64,000 bases of DNA, from contig NOKP01000005.1 in the NCBI GenBank assembly GCA_002682825.1, positions 124,001 to 188,000 on the forward strand. The letters run 5' to 3'. The translations under genes were made by a program, and so were the position numbers. Below, in pieces: positions 53,164 to 64,000 of the stretch. Source of the stretch: Neonectria sp. B-13. Taxonomy: Eukaryota; Ascomycota; Sordariomycetes; Hypocreales; Nectriaceae. How positions within the stretch are numbered: position 1 is the first letter of the stretch; the number at the start of each line of letters is the position of its first letter. Below the pieces are notes generated by a model. That model saw nothing but the letters and a program-made list of their open reading frames with translations. It searched no databases and had not been told where the DNA came from.

Positions 53164-54824
53164 TCATGCTAGCTTAGGCTTAGACGGATTCAAAATGGAA
53201 TCGCGGACCATGACAGCCGCCCGAGTGCCCTCCTCAATTGCCCCGTCGATAAAACTCCGCCAACCCAGTGCCCAGTCAGAACTAGCAAAGAAGATGTTTC
53301 CTTGACGAGCTCTCATATCTCCAAGGTGATTCGACAAAAGATGCGGTGCGGGAAAGAACCTGCGCGTGTTAGTTTGCGGTGTGGTGTGGGATGTACTGGT
53401 CTTACCATGCTCCCTTTGCAAACTCATCCTTTGACCAATTGTGAAAGACCTATGAAGTCAGCATCGAACGTGTATATCGGCAGTCTGGCTTACCACTCGC
53501 TCAACATCCATTAGGACAAGTCCCTGCAGCGCGTTGAGGGTCACTTGCATATCCTCCTCCGGATGGAAGTGATTGTGCTGTCCTCCAAAGCTCACAATGT
53601 GTGTATTGCCCGCCGGCGTCGTTCCGTCGGCAAGGGCGTAGTACAGTCTATTATTTGGGTAGGCAATCCCGGTGTACGAACGTAACTCGGTGTTGCGAAC
53701 TTCGGCATGGACCTTGATGCACTGATTGACATGGCCAATATCCGCAGCCGTCTTCTTTCCTGTCAGCAACGGGGGATTGAACTTGACGCAGTTCAAGACG
53801 TTTAGAGGCATGGCGCTGATCATCTTTGTAGCTGTGTATTTCCGACCGTCTCGAGTCGTGACTGTGACGCCGTCCTGGGCATCATCGACGCTCGCAACGG
53901 GCGAGTTGAAAGCATACGTCAGATTGCCCGTAGCCAACGCCTCGCGGAAGAAACGGATCGCGAAGGTCGACTGCCCTCCGCGAAACTTGTACTTGACAAG
54001 ATACCTGATGCACCCGTCGTACGAGTATTCGCTCAAAGCCCACCAGTGCAGAAATTCAAGGAAACTAGTCGTCGCGAGCGTACCGCCGCTGCAGAGTATG
54101 ACGAATGCCTCGACTCCAAGGCGCTCATTTGGCGTCAGTGAGTCTTTGATCTCGGCAATTCGGTCGGCGACTGAGACGCGGTCGTATTCGAGAGCCTCTG
54201 GCGTGAAATTTGCTGTGTGCGGGAAGGGCATGATCTTCTTGCCAAATTCGCCATCGACGTTGACCAGCTTGAGGAGGCCCGATTCCATGATGGCGTCCTG
54301 TTGAGATTAGACACGGTCTCTAAAGCGTAGGCTTCACAAACCTCTTCATCGTGACTGAGCTTCTGTGTCCCTTCCGAATTGGTCAAGATGAATTGATTGA
54401 TGCCCTTTGAAAAGTCATACGACAGTTCAAGTTCGTCTTGCATCTGGTACCGCATGATCTCGCGCCAGACGTTCGGTTGACCCCAGTAAACCCAGGTGCC
54501 GCCCATCTCAAAGGGATATCCACCAATGTTGGAGGACCATGAGCGGCCTCCGATGCGGTCGCGTCCCTCAAGAAGCAGGACTTTAAGGCCTAAGGATAAT
54601 ACAAGTGTAAGCGACGCACAGTGAGAGGAGTTGGGAGTGCTACCGGACAAAGACGCATCGCGTGCCGCTGTGAGTCCGCAGTACCCAGCACCGACGACGA
54701 CGGCGTCAAAATGCTGAGGAGTCGTCGGGTTAACATTCGTAGGAGGTTGGATCGCTCCGATGCATGGGACACCGGCCTTGAGGCCCTGGCCCTGGGTCCA
54801 TGAGTAGCCGTCTCTGGACGACAT
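53164..54824 (-). CDS. Flavin-containing amine oxidase
   Basis: Five exons (54644-54824, 54342-54589, 53494-54297, 53406-53449, 53164-53359) join in frame to 490 aa. The FAD-binding site VVVGAGYCG (Gly45, Gly47, Gly50) is followed by LEGRDRIGGRSW and GGYPFEMGGTWVYWGQP, the signature of monoamine-oxidase-type enzymes. The C-terminal FASSDWALGWRSFIDGAIEEG closes the FAD domain. The enzyme should oxidise a primary or secondary amine to the imine/aldehyde with release of H2O2. No leader is seen, and the C-terminal KLA is not a standard peroxisomal signal. The 44-nt fourth exon encodes the HNWSKDEFAKGAW motif conserved in the family, supporting the splicing. Confidence 0.94.
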
Positions 54825-55537
54825 TTCGGTAATGTTGATTTTGTTCAGTGGTTAAGTCCTGGTGACAAGATTTGTCCGGTAATCTTATTTTGAAGTATGG
54901 TAGTCTAGGTTTTATATATTGTCGGCGACATGCGCTTATCCCCATGGCGGGATACTCCGAAATAGAAGCCCCTCAATGCTTCTTCAGGAAATTTCACGAG
55001 TATCTGGAGCCCGAATTCCAATGGCAGACATTCATCACTCCAAGCGCCTTAAACAAATATACCTGGGGTTTGAGGGAACAGTTTCTCTCAAAATTTCCGC
55101 ATTTGGTAAACACCTCTCTGGTCGATATCGCGCTACTGCACCTTTTTAAGTCTAGTCGAGGCGGGGTTTTCTCGCAATATTACCCGATTTGGACGTCGCA
55201 TTATCTGCCTCTGTTTTCACTAACAGCAAAACCTGATAGGATATTGGGCGATATTTCTCACCCGCTGTAACACTGGGCCTTACTTATATCTCAGCAATAT
55301 TATAGGTGAACCCTTAGGTAATGATTGGAAGTTGGAATGCCTATCACATTGGTTCATTCTGCCTTACAATTCCATAGTCACTACTTCGACATCAGCGGAA
55401 TACCCAGTGAACATACAATAACAATACGCCGTGCCAAACAGCTGCCGAGATTTTTCCCGGGGTCGTTATCAAGGAAACCAACGCTGAAACCCGTGGTGTT
55501 TTCATCAACTGCCTCAACCATGTGCCTCCCACGACTC
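54825..55537. other. Intergenic
   Basis: About 710 bp. An open frame of 132 codons on the plus strand (54872-55270) has no recognisable content and lies in the amine oxidase promoter region. I do not call it. Confidence 0.5.
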
Positions 55538-56706
55538 TCAGCTGGCCGTTCTTCCTTGGAATGAACTTTCAACGACGGCAAAACACTTTGCAGAGAGAGC
55601 GGAAAGCTTAAAATCAAGGAGTTTTAACCCGAGGACTTCGCTCCCTAGGGTATCGAGAGTGGGCTGAATTCGCTTTTTCAGATTGCACGAATGAAGAACA
55701 AGCTTCCTATCACTTGAAATCCACTTTGGAGTCCGGAAGTCAGAAATCATTTTGTCGACACTTTTTATGCTGTGACCGACGTATGGGATTGTGACTCGCG
55801 GGTTTAAAAGACCATACTTGCGTAGTTCCACAGCTAGTGAGCCGAGTTGCATTGCTGAACACTCAAATGAACACCCTGGTTCATCAGCGGTGGTGGTATT
55901 GTCAAGTTGGCCATAAAGCGTTGCAAGTCTTCGCCCTACCGCCAGTTGCCTCTTGAGATCAATTGCAGCTTGTGACTTGTTAGCTTGAGAAGAAACGAGA
56001 AAAGGAATCACTAACTCAATATATGCGCCGGTATCGGGAGGTCCGAGGCATCCAGGAGCGTTTCGCTACTTTTAACGGCAAGCTCCGTCATTCGATCAAA
56101 AGTGATGGATCTCGAGAATACCCAGGATATGAGTAACCATAGAGTGGATTCTCTGCCGTATGACGTTGGAATCTCGTCCTCCAAGGCTTTGAGCCAGAGG
56201 TCAACAAAGACTTCCATGATCTCTTGGCATTGGTAATAGTCAACAATGATGGAGACTTTGGTGATCATCTCGAGGCTGAGGTTTTTTGGTACAACTCGGT
56301 GGTGCCCATGAATGATGTCCAGCACAATGATAAAAGCATCGAGGTGCCAGCTACCCGCCTGTATCTCGCGGAGTGATGAGTTCGAAGGAGTGGATTCCTT
56401 CCATGGGCCCTCTAGCATTTTTCGAAAGAAGGGTGAGGCGAGAATCAAGTGTCTTGATGAAACTCGCATCCGAACACAAGTTACCTCATTATCTGTTTTC
56501 TCATGAGCCGGAACAGTTGATGAGGAACGAGTATTGTCATCAGTTTTTGGAGAAATGGAAACATCGCTGGATTCTGGACTGGAAGCTTTCTCGATAGTGC
56601 GCAACCGTGATCCATCGGGAGACCAAACAAAGTTTGATGGAGGTTGTACCTCTAGAATAACCTCCGCATCGCCGCCTGGATCCAGCTGATACCGAGACGT
56701 CTTCAT
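55538..56706 (-). pseudogene. BTB/POZ-domain protein with a frameshift
   Basis: From the Met at 56706 (MKTSRYQLDPGGDAEVIL) the first frame encodes a fungal BTB protein: VRMRVSSRHLILASPFFRKML, the WHLDAFIIVLDIIHG helix, VVPKNLSLEMITKVSIIVDYYQC and LWLLISWVF, up to DLPIPAHI. It then stops at 56011-56013. The expected continuation of the family (a Cys-containing C-terminal region with LYGQLDNT, CSFECSAMQLGSL and LGLKLLDFKL) is in another frame from 56011 to 55538. No GT-AG intron joins them without losing the conserved LPIP block, so a small indel near 56015 is the simplest reading: a recent pseudogene or a sequencing error. Together about 390 codons. Confidence 0.75.
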
Positions 56707-58377
56707 GGTCAAGAACGCCGTGATAAAGAAAAGATGGCCGGCGAGATTTTGTGATCCTGAGCTGTCCCATGCTGAAAAGAAGTGTAAGGCGGGGTCTTGA
56801 GGGGCTCTCGACCACGTGACGTGGCTGTGAGGTTGACGCCCAAGCCTCGTTAGATCGGGACGAGACGACAAAGAGTTGAAGAGCCCGTAGGTTGAAATGA
56901 TGAAACATAATGTTTCAGTATGATCTGAGGTGGTACTCGCAAGATGTACAGTGAGGGTTGCTGAAACTAGAGCTTGGCACAGAGAATAAGGCTGGGAAGT
57001 AAACTAATAATAGAGTTAACTTGGAGGGAGACATATGAACCACGGGTGTTGCGTGGATAACAAACGATGTTATATAAGGCAGCCCGAAAAAGCTGGTAAG
57101 CTAATTGTAGGGCTAAAAATGACCATCAGTGTGAAGAAGCTGCAGATCTTGATAGCTGGCTGTGACATTAACTTCGATTGACGTTATCGATGTTTGAGAA
57201 ACAATTGAAATAGGTTCCAAACCATAGGCTTGACCTCTTCTCTTGCGATTGGGATTATCTCGTTGTTGAACCTTTGAAGTAAAAATAAGAACACCCGAGG
57301 CAAATAGGTCTAGGGTGAAGCAGAAACCTGTACGCTGCGTTTGTTGGGGGTCAGTGTAGCTACCAAGCTGTAGCGGCGTTGTTGATTGCGCGAATTGCAT
57401 AATTGCTGTCTTCGTCTGTCAACTACATGTCGGATTATACTTGGTGGATAGTCCTTTCGCTGCGCATATTGCCTCGTCGATCGACAGCGGACTACCTCTA
57501 GCATCACACAAGCGTGAAAAAAGAGCTGAGTGTATTCCGGATGTTCATCATCTGCTTGAAAATATTTCTAGGGGAGTTCGAAATATAGGCTGGTCGATAC
57601 GTCATTGCTGCAAGCTCGTCGGTGATCATGCCTCCGTTTCCCCGCATCGTCATTCGTATCCAGGAACTTTTGGTGGTTATGCGCCAAGTGAAATTGGATC
57701 ATCGTATTGATAGGCCGCTTGGCGCGCCATCTGACCTGCCGGAATAGGGCGGCCTCCGGAGAACTGGCCTTTCGTTAGCTATATATGGCCAGGTAACCGT
57801 CACATCGGCCTGCTTGGTGCTTATTTACCCCTCTTGAAACTTTGTCGAAGACACAGTCGCTGTGTCATCGTATCACCGTGTCATGCGGAGAGATCAACAC
57901 CGCCCAGCTTGGCGGTCAGGGGTGCCTTGCATTCTCCTCCAGGAACCGGCGCTGGCGGGTGACTAACTTTATCTTAAGCATGATGTTAGCTTCCGTCCGT
58001 TCTGGAAGATGTCGACCGCCCATGAGCTTGGCTTCTGCTGAGCTTCCCTTTACGGAGTAGCACGTCAGCACCAGGCCACTGGGCAGTTAGTTGAGCGTCG
58101 TGGATCTTTCCTCAAAGTCCCTCGTCAATTGCGAACCGTGGCGATCGTGAGGGGTCGGTGGTTAATTATTTGGTCGGTACAATCGATCTCTGTGTGGCCG
58201 GATCATGCGGAACGATGACACCTCAGGACCGTGGAACTGCAGCTATATCAGGTTGACATGCCCGGCGAACGATAGTCTCCTTCTTCCTGATTCTCTCCTC
58301 AGCTGCAATTCATCATCTGATACGAGCTCTCTGAGTTGGAACTTCAAGCAGGCTCTTAACCTCTCAAGTCGCCCACC
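56707..58377. other. Divergent intergenic region
   Basis: About 1.67 kb with promoters for the BTB gene (left) and the aminopeptidase (right). All frames are short. No RNA or repeat recognised. Confidence 0.5.
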
Positions 58378-59560
58378 ATGCGTTACACCACCCCGCTCGT
58401 TGTGGCCCTTGCTGCTTCGGTCTCGGCCGCTGGCCCGTCCGTAGAACGTGCGGAAAAGATCTTCACCCTTGAGATAGGCCCTGGCCAGACGGTCGAGGTA
58501 ACCGAGGACGAGAAGTTCCAGATGATTGACGTGGGTTGTCCGGCGTCTGCTTGTGAGAATAAATGAATGGCTGACCACATCCCAGGACCATGTTCATTTC
58601 TTCGACATCACCGAGTGGAAGGACCACGAGCCTGCGATGTCTCAGTTGATGGTCGTTACCGCGTCCTACCCAGACAAGGTTCAATATCAATCCAATGTTC
58701 AGAAAATGATTAAGAACATCGACCTCAAGAAGATCAAGTCACAGCTCAAGAAGTTCTCTTCGTTCCACAATCGTTACTTCAACTCCAAGTACGGCGTCGA
58801 GGCTGCTGAATGGCTTCATAAGGAAGTCCAAAAGGTTATCAAGAAACATCCCCTGGCCACGGTCCGCCTGATCCAGCACCAGGCCTGGTCCCAACCTTCC
58901 ATTGTTGTCTCCATCCCCGGTCAGGTCCGTCTCAAGACCGTCATCGTCGGCTCTCACCTTGACTCGGTCATATCCAACGACCGTGGAGCCGGCCGGGCCC
59001 CAGGTGCCGACGACAACGGCTCTGCGTCTATTATGTTGCTCAACGTCCTCGCCGCCTTCCTCAAGGACCCGCGCATCGCCGAGGGCGACCACGCCAACAC
59101 CGTCGAGTTTCACTGGTACTCAGCCGAGGAGACTGGTCTGCTAGGCTCGCAGGATATCTTCAACACCTACTCCCGCCTTGGGATTCAGGTCGAGGCCATG
59201 CTTAACCAGGACATGGTCGGCTACAAGGGCCGTGACGGCGTCGAGCGTTTCGGCCTGGTCACCGACAACACCGACGCCAGCCAGAACGAGTTTCTCAAGG
59301 TCCTCATTGATGAGTACACCGACATTCCCTATGAGGAATCCGAGTGTGGATACGCCTGCTCTGATCACGCCTCCGCCACCCGCAACGGCTTTCCCTCGTC
59401 GTTCCTCTTCGAGACGCCCTTTGGCAACCACAACCCTTATATCCACACTCCGAACGATACCATTGACAAGATCGACTTCGACCATATTGCCCAGCACGCT
59501 AAGCTTACTTCTGGCTTCCTTTACGAGCTTGCCCACCACGACTTTGTCAACGCTACTTAG
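58378..59560 (+). CDS. Secreted leucine aminopeptidase, family M28
   Basis: Exons 58378-58530 and 58586-59560 (GTGGGT...CCCAG) give 375 aa. The first 18 residues are a signal peptide (MRYTTPLVVALAASVSAA), followed by a propeptide-like region. All co-catalytic zinc ligands of M28 are visible: His175 in SHLDS, Asp193/194 in GADDNGS, the catalytic Glu232 and ligand Glu233 in SAEETG, Asp260 in NQDMVGY and His338 in HTPND. The CGYACSDH segment gives the usual disulfide near the active site. Length matches fungal LAP1-type exopeptidases, which remove N-terminal residues from peptides outside the cell. This is a complete and probably active gene. Confidence 0.96.
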
Positions 59561-59674
59561 AGCCATAGAATAAACTACTCTATAAGAGGGGTGGACTCTT
59601 ATTTATAATTGAATATCTGATGATGATGGGAGATATGGTCCTATTTGATAATACTGCGCCTGCCCTGCATAGGC

Positions 59675-61327
59675 CTACAGAGCAAGCTCAATACTCCACT
59701 GATTGCTCTCAGCTGGCTCTAGAACGATCTGCTGACCCTCAATGTCGGTGTTCGCCTCCCAACTCGTCTCAGGGCAGTCCGCAGCCTCTGGGGGCAGCAT
59801 GAGCTCCACCATGGAGCAGAAATGTCGTCGATACGAGATGCTCATATAGGCCGATGCAATCTGATTCATACCGATCTCGGATCCATCGTTTTCCCACAGA
59901 AACTGGACTTGAATAGCAAATTTCTGGCCCGTGACGCTAACACAGTCAAGAAATATGGCATTTCCATTCTTCAAATGCCTCCATAGGTCACTAATGAGGA
60001 CATATACACCCTCATGGATATCGAGAACGTCCGGGTATGTGTATCGGACGCTGAAGAGTTTTGAGCAAGCGGCCGATAGAAAAAGAGGCGCGTTTCTCAT
60101 CTGGCGGTGGGTAACTGGAGGAGCCGGTGCCAGATAGACGCTGTGGCGGTATGCTTGCTCGAAGAACCGAACTGGTACGAGGGTTGGCGAGGTTGTGCGG
60201 CGTCTGTAAAAGACATTTTCCCGGTCTCGAGACTCGATTAGGATGAGGGCAAGGTATTTGTCTTCCAGCAGGATATCGGGTTGGCCGGAGTTGACGGTGC
60301 AGTTCAGACGAGCGAGATACTCTCCCGACCGCAGCTGGATTAATGGCAGTTCGATGTGGATGCCGACGTTTGTCGTTTCGTAGTGATGGGATGGTTCGTC
60401 TTCTGGCCGGCGTGCGGTGACATCGCCACACCATTGAAACTCGGCCGGCGAAACAGCCACAGAAGACCTTCCGTCGCCGCCCTGCCCGGGTATGAATGTG
60501 TCGTTGTTAAATCCCCACGCAAAGACAGAGTGATCATCGTGCCTCTTCAAGATTTCCTCCTGCAAGCGCACGAACGCCCCCGCGCCCTCGCCATAGAGGA
60601 GTGGCATATTGACGCCGAATATACCTAGCAGGCAGTACGCCATGTCTTCCTTGCGCGTAGTCTGCCTGCTAGCTGCCCAACTCATCCTCTCGGCCACAGA
60701 AGCTTGGCCCAGGTCGTCGCCTTGTAGATATCTCTTGGGTATCCCGGTGATTTCAGCCAGAAACGGAGTAATACGAGGGACCTCCCAAGTAGCAGTTCCG
60801 TCAGCATCTATCCAGCTCGAGTAGCCGACGAGGTTCCAAGCTGAGTCGTAGAACTTTAGCAAGGACGGCGCGAGTAGCTCCTGCAACGTCCATCCTCTGG
60901 TGAACCACCTGGCTTTCTCAAGGTCTTCGAGCTGTGCAGCGTCGAATGATATTGGCCGCACACCTTTGCGGGATCGTGGCTGAGCCACGGGATGGAGGTC
61001 GCCAAGATAAACATAGCAGACGGCGGCGTTGGCGTACCAGGTGAACATGGAATTGATGGCCTCGGAGAGCTCAGCGCTGCTCTTCTTGTCGATGCAGCAG
61101 TTGTCGATCCAGACATAGTCAAGTCCGTCCGATGCTGCTTGCGCGCAACAGCCGTTGACTTTCAAGTAGTGGGATCCTATTCTCAGCTTCCAGCGCCGTG
61201 AGCTGTTTTGAAAGTCGTCAAAGGTGGGCTCGTTCTGGCCCCACGTATGCGAAAGAATGCCATATTTGGGGATGCTGCCATCGGAAAACCCCTCAAGCCT
61301 TTTAGTCTTGACGTTCAGTAGATGCAT
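59675..61327 (-). CDS. HET-domain protein (heterokaryon incompatibility family)
   Basis: A 550-codon intronless frame. The N-terminal HET domain has its three conserved blocks: YGILSHTWG (22-30), DYVWIDNCCIDK (70-81) and RGWTLQELLAP (144-154). A C-terminal region of about 300 residues follows with AERMSWAASRQTTRKEDMAYCLLGIFGVNMP-type sequence, as in the subgroup whose best-known members control vegetative incompatibility. HET domains trigger cell death when activated. Whether this gene acts in incompatibility is unknown. There is no NACHT, WD40 or ankyrin part. The 3' end lies 114 bp from the aminopeptidase stop, on the opposite strand. Confidence 0.95.
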   Translation of the reverse strand: MHLLNVKTKRLEGFSDGSIPKYGILSHTWGQNEPTFDDFQNSSRRWKLRIGSHYLKVNGCCAQAASDGLDYVWIDNCCIDKKSSAELSEAINSMFTWYANAAVCYVYLGDLHPVAQPRSRKGVRPISFDAAQLEDLEKARWFTRGWTLQELLAPSLLKFYDSAWNLVGYSSWIDADGTATWEVPRITPFLAEITGIPKRYLQGDDLGQASVAERMSWAASRQTTRKEDMAYCLLGIFGVNMPLLYGEGAGAFVRLQEEILKRHDDHSVFAWGFNNDTFIPGQGGDGRSSVAVSPAEFQWCGDVTARRPEDEPSHHYETTNVGIHIELPLIQLRSGEYLARLNCTVNSGQPDILLEDKYLALILIESRDRENVFYRRRTTSPTLVPVRFFEQAYRHSVYLAPAPPVTHRQMRNAPLFLSAACSKLFSVRYTYPDVLDIHEGVYVLISDLWRHLKNGNAIFLDCVSVTGQKFAIQVQFLWENDGSEIGMNQIASAYMSISYRRHFCSMVELMLPPEAADCPETSWEANTDIEGQQIVLEPAESNQWSIELAL

Positions 61328-61607
61328 CAGGAAAACGGTTATGTTCCCAACGCGAGAAGACGCTTTCGATGAAGCAACGCCACGTCCTGTCGCGTTGGCG
61401 CATCACAGGGAGGCTATGTGACAAGGATCATTAGTCAGCATCACTACAACATTGAGAATCTTCTATCTAGTCACGATCAACCCGTGATTAGTACCTTTCG
61501 TTTGATCAACAAAAGCCGGTGGGAGTGCTTCGGTATCTGTCCTTGATTAAGGCACAGGTGCTTGATTTGGGAGAAGCCTCGTTCTCTGATATATATATGC
61601 ACATCAG
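61328..61607. other. Short intergenic
   Basis: About 280 bp between the HET gene start and the end of the homeobox gene, both on the minus strand. It carries the HET promoter; no clear TATA box. Confidence 0.5.
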
Positions 61608-64000
61608 TTACTCGCAATGTTTTAGTTTGTTGCATTTGAGAATGCCCATCTCCAGCTTAAAACGCTGCAGCCATTCCAGGTTATCGGCGCACGTTGAATT
61701 CCAAGGGTCGTCGCTAGGCGAGGTAAGTAAATCTAGAATATGGATACTCTCAATGATGTTGACTTACTCATCGTATAATAAGCAGCGGGCGTGATGTTGA
61801 ATCTCCTCATCCGAGGGGACATGGCAGTTTGGGTTTTGAGGGGACATTACGGCAGTAGCCCAGCGCCTCAACTCACGGTCAAGCCATTTATGAGAGTTCA
61901 AATCGTTAAGAATGAAGGTACTAGGCTGCAACCAAGAAGGTTTCAGGCAAGATTCGGCTTCTGGTGGAAGTATCGGGGGAAAGGCTTTGCTACCTGATGA
62001 CTTGCTCATCGCATTGGAGCCTTCGATTGGCGGCGATCCTGGAGAACTCGTCGAGTTACCAGCCGGGAAATTCTCTTTGGGGATCTGATTTGATGATGGA
62101 GGCGAGTTGATTCCATCTAGAAGGTTTTGGGCCTCCGTTGAGCCTTCCTCGCTTTGGTCAACGGGTAGATGGTGTGCTTGTCGAAAACCCTGAAGCCAAT
62201 CTGTTGATGACTTGATAATGGTGAGCAAGAAGCTTGAAACCAAGTTAGATCCTGCTGAGGATACTCTCTCTTCCATGCGTGCAACTATGTTACAAGCTTC
62301 TTCTTGCAAGTCGCGATTTCGTATCACAGGTACCCCATCCACCATTTTGACCATGACAAAACTGAGTAATTGAGACTCCAGTAAGCACCCCTCGAACAGG
62401 GTTTTCTTTCCTTTGATCTCAAGAGTAGCGAGCCTGCTTTCGTCTCGCGTTCGTATTGGGCTAAACCGAGCCTGCTGTGTGAGGCTTTCGGCAGAGGTGA
62501 TCAGATCACGCAACCATGACACGTGCTGCTCCACAGGATATTCTTGCGATAATGTTGGAACTTCTACGGCAACTTCTGCGGCGAAGACTATACGGCATGC
62601 TTCGAGTTGCATCGCCGCGCTATCAGGTAGATGCCCAGTCATGTGATGGAAGTTTTGCGCAAAGTAGGCTAGTTCTACTGCGAGTAACTCGTAGGTATTA
62701 AGAGGCGATTCTGGGACTACACCGCTCGCCTGTAAGGGGAAAGGGCGAGAACGCTCGTCGTGAATAAGGTCTAAAGAACGCTGATTAGCTGTAGCAGAAC
62801 AAAGAGTGGGCGAAACTTACAAGGTGGAATGCAGTTTTCGACAGTGTTCAGGGTGGAGTCGTCAAAGCCCCAGTCACCAGTCCAGTCCGCCATGGTTTGT
62901 CCTGATTTGAAATGCTCGGCCAGGTGATTAACTCGATCGTTCCAGGAGTTAAGGGCTAAACTGCAGAAACCGCAGCGTGATAGAATCTCAGGCTTGGGGA
63001 TCTTCCAGCTTCTGGCCGACCATTCGAGTAACCCTGACTTGTGCACTAGGCGTAAATGTTGCCTTAGATGGTCCTTTCGACTGAAATGTCGGTCTAGGCA
63101 GGATTGAGGAGTATGCTGCTCAACATGAGCATCGCTAGGGTCAATCTCGCCGCAAAAGACGCAACATATTTGTCCGTTCTCGTCGCAGTAAGCTTGAGGC
63201 CCGGAAGGTGAGCATGACCATTGCTCGAGAGGTACATGAAGTGTTTTTTCGTGACGCTGCCAATCATACTTGGTCTTGAATATCTCTGTGCAGAAGGTAC
63301 ATTCAAAAGAAAATCGAGTCGACGTCAGCTGTCTTTTCTGATAACGCTTTTTGCGATGGGGAGGCATGAGATCCTTGAGCGACTCATCGGAGCCATGCGA
63401 GTGGGCAGAGGCAAAGGACCCGCCGGTGGAAGTGCCCTGACTGCTCACAGAGGGCTCATAGTGGGTAGATCGACCCGAACCGTCATCAGTTAAGTTCGAA
63501 TTGATCTTGTCTGCTTTCCTGGGTTAGCGTCTTGTAATACTGTTTTCATAGAGTGAGTCTTAAGTGCAGCCCTATCTTACTTAATGGAATTGGGCTAGCA
63601 GAAGCCACGGCGTCCGCAATAGCAGTGGCGGAAGCGGACTCGTATTCTGGAGGTGAGTCGACCCATCTTTGTAAGGGGTTCCAGAAGTTGCCGTTACTCA
63701 GCATCGCCGGTGTTCCCGGGCGCTCGGGGATATCGATGGGGCTTTTGCCAGTGCCCTGTGGAGATAAGTGGTGAGGCCTGGTACGACTATTTCCGCGTAA
63801 TTTGTGGCGACGTCGAGAATTGGCAAGCCAATTCTTAATCTGCGTTTTGCTAAGACCGGTCTGAAACTGGAGGATCTGCAGTTCTTCATCGTTAGGGTAG
63901 GGATGATCCCGGTGAGTCGAGAGCCACTGCCGCAAGACTTTCGTTGAGTCTTTGGAGAATCTGGTGCCTATCTTGGATGCAGAACTCGCGTTGTCTGAGT
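61608..64000 (-). CDS. Homeobox and C2H2 zinc-finger transcription factor (5' truncated by window)
   Basis: Exons 63581-64000 (open at the window edge), 62821-63510, 61768-62770 and 61608-61713 give 738 residues of the C-terminal part. A KN/TALE-type homeodomain helix set is seen in LRQWLSTHRDHPYPNDEEL and TGLSKTQIKNWLANSRRR. Three C2H2-like fingers follow: ECTFCTEIF...WQRHEKTLH, CCVFCGEI...RKDHLRQHLRLVH and CGFCSLAL...NHLAEH. The long helical C-terminus ends in DDDPWNSTCADNLEWLQRF, conserved in this fungal family. Its last exon is only found by splicing out a 54-bp intron whose donor (GAGTAAGT) otherwise reads as a stop. Nuclear regulator; targets unknown. For exon 62821-63510 the GCAG acceptor at 63511 is preferred over AAAG three bases away. 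Confidence 0.93.

Noticed and set aside
54872..55270. 132-codon plus-strand frame
   Set aside because: No recognisable domain, poor codon bias, and located in the promoter region of the amine oxidase.

Overview
The window is nuclear DNA of a filamentous ascomycete (Pezizomycotina, most likely Sordariomycetes). This rests on short GT-AG introns with CTAAC/CTGAC-type branch points, monocistronic genes on both strands, and families typical of these fungi: HET, fungal rhodopsin (PTH11/SAT4-like), Zn2Cys6, homeobox-C2H2, TRI5-type terpene synthase, GH31 and alcohol oxidase. 5S rRNA-like sequences are dispersed, and repeats carry CpA-to-TpA decay resembling repeat-induced point mutation (RIP). The genus cannot be fixed from sequence alone. 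Exon coordinates were deduced by hand from frame continuity, splice signals and family similarity.

Layout. 1-15 kb: an SDR oxidoreductase, two small secreted proteins (253 aa; 115 aa with eight cysteines), an unusual leaderless metalloprotease with three H-type lectin repeats, an NmrA-like protein, a coiled-coil protein with hexapeptide repeats, and an ECM33-like surface protein. 15.3-17.8 kb is a repeat graveyard: a complete but dead Tc1/mariner (DD34E) element with about 132-bp inverted repeats, an orphan exon, 5S rRNA-like sequences and a Helitron fragment. 18-22 kb: a protein of unknown function with an N-myristoylation-like start, and an F-box-like protein. 22-26.8 kb is gene-poor: a split 5S pseudogene, a dead membrane-protein fragment and a field of CreA-type motifs.

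26.8-39.7 kb is a metabolic block: alcohol oxidase (12 exons), a seven-helix rhodopsin-like protein, a phosphotransferase-fold kinase, a TRI5-type terpene synthase with a variant metal motif, and a secreted GH31 alpha-glucosidase with three CGG-N5-CCG repeats in its promoter. 41-47 kb: a metallo-beta-lactamase-like protein, a tandem pair of unknown acidic proteins (one interrupted by a TAG in a RIP-like context) and an unknown protein. 47.8-64 kb: a PD-(D/E)XK nuclease-like protein, an F-box protein, a Zn2Cys6 regulator beside a flavin amine oxidase, a frameshifted BTB gene, a secreted M28 aminopeptidase, a HET protein and a homeobox/C2H2 factor cut by the window end.

Working together. The clearest functional pairings are the Zn2Cys6 regulator with the adjacent amine oxidase, and the kinase with the adjacent terpene synthase. 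Both are inferred from position only. The secreted hydrolases and small secreted proteins fit a saprotrophic or host-associated lifestyle. I found no CRISPR, no convincing tRNA and no complete secondary-metabolite cluster.
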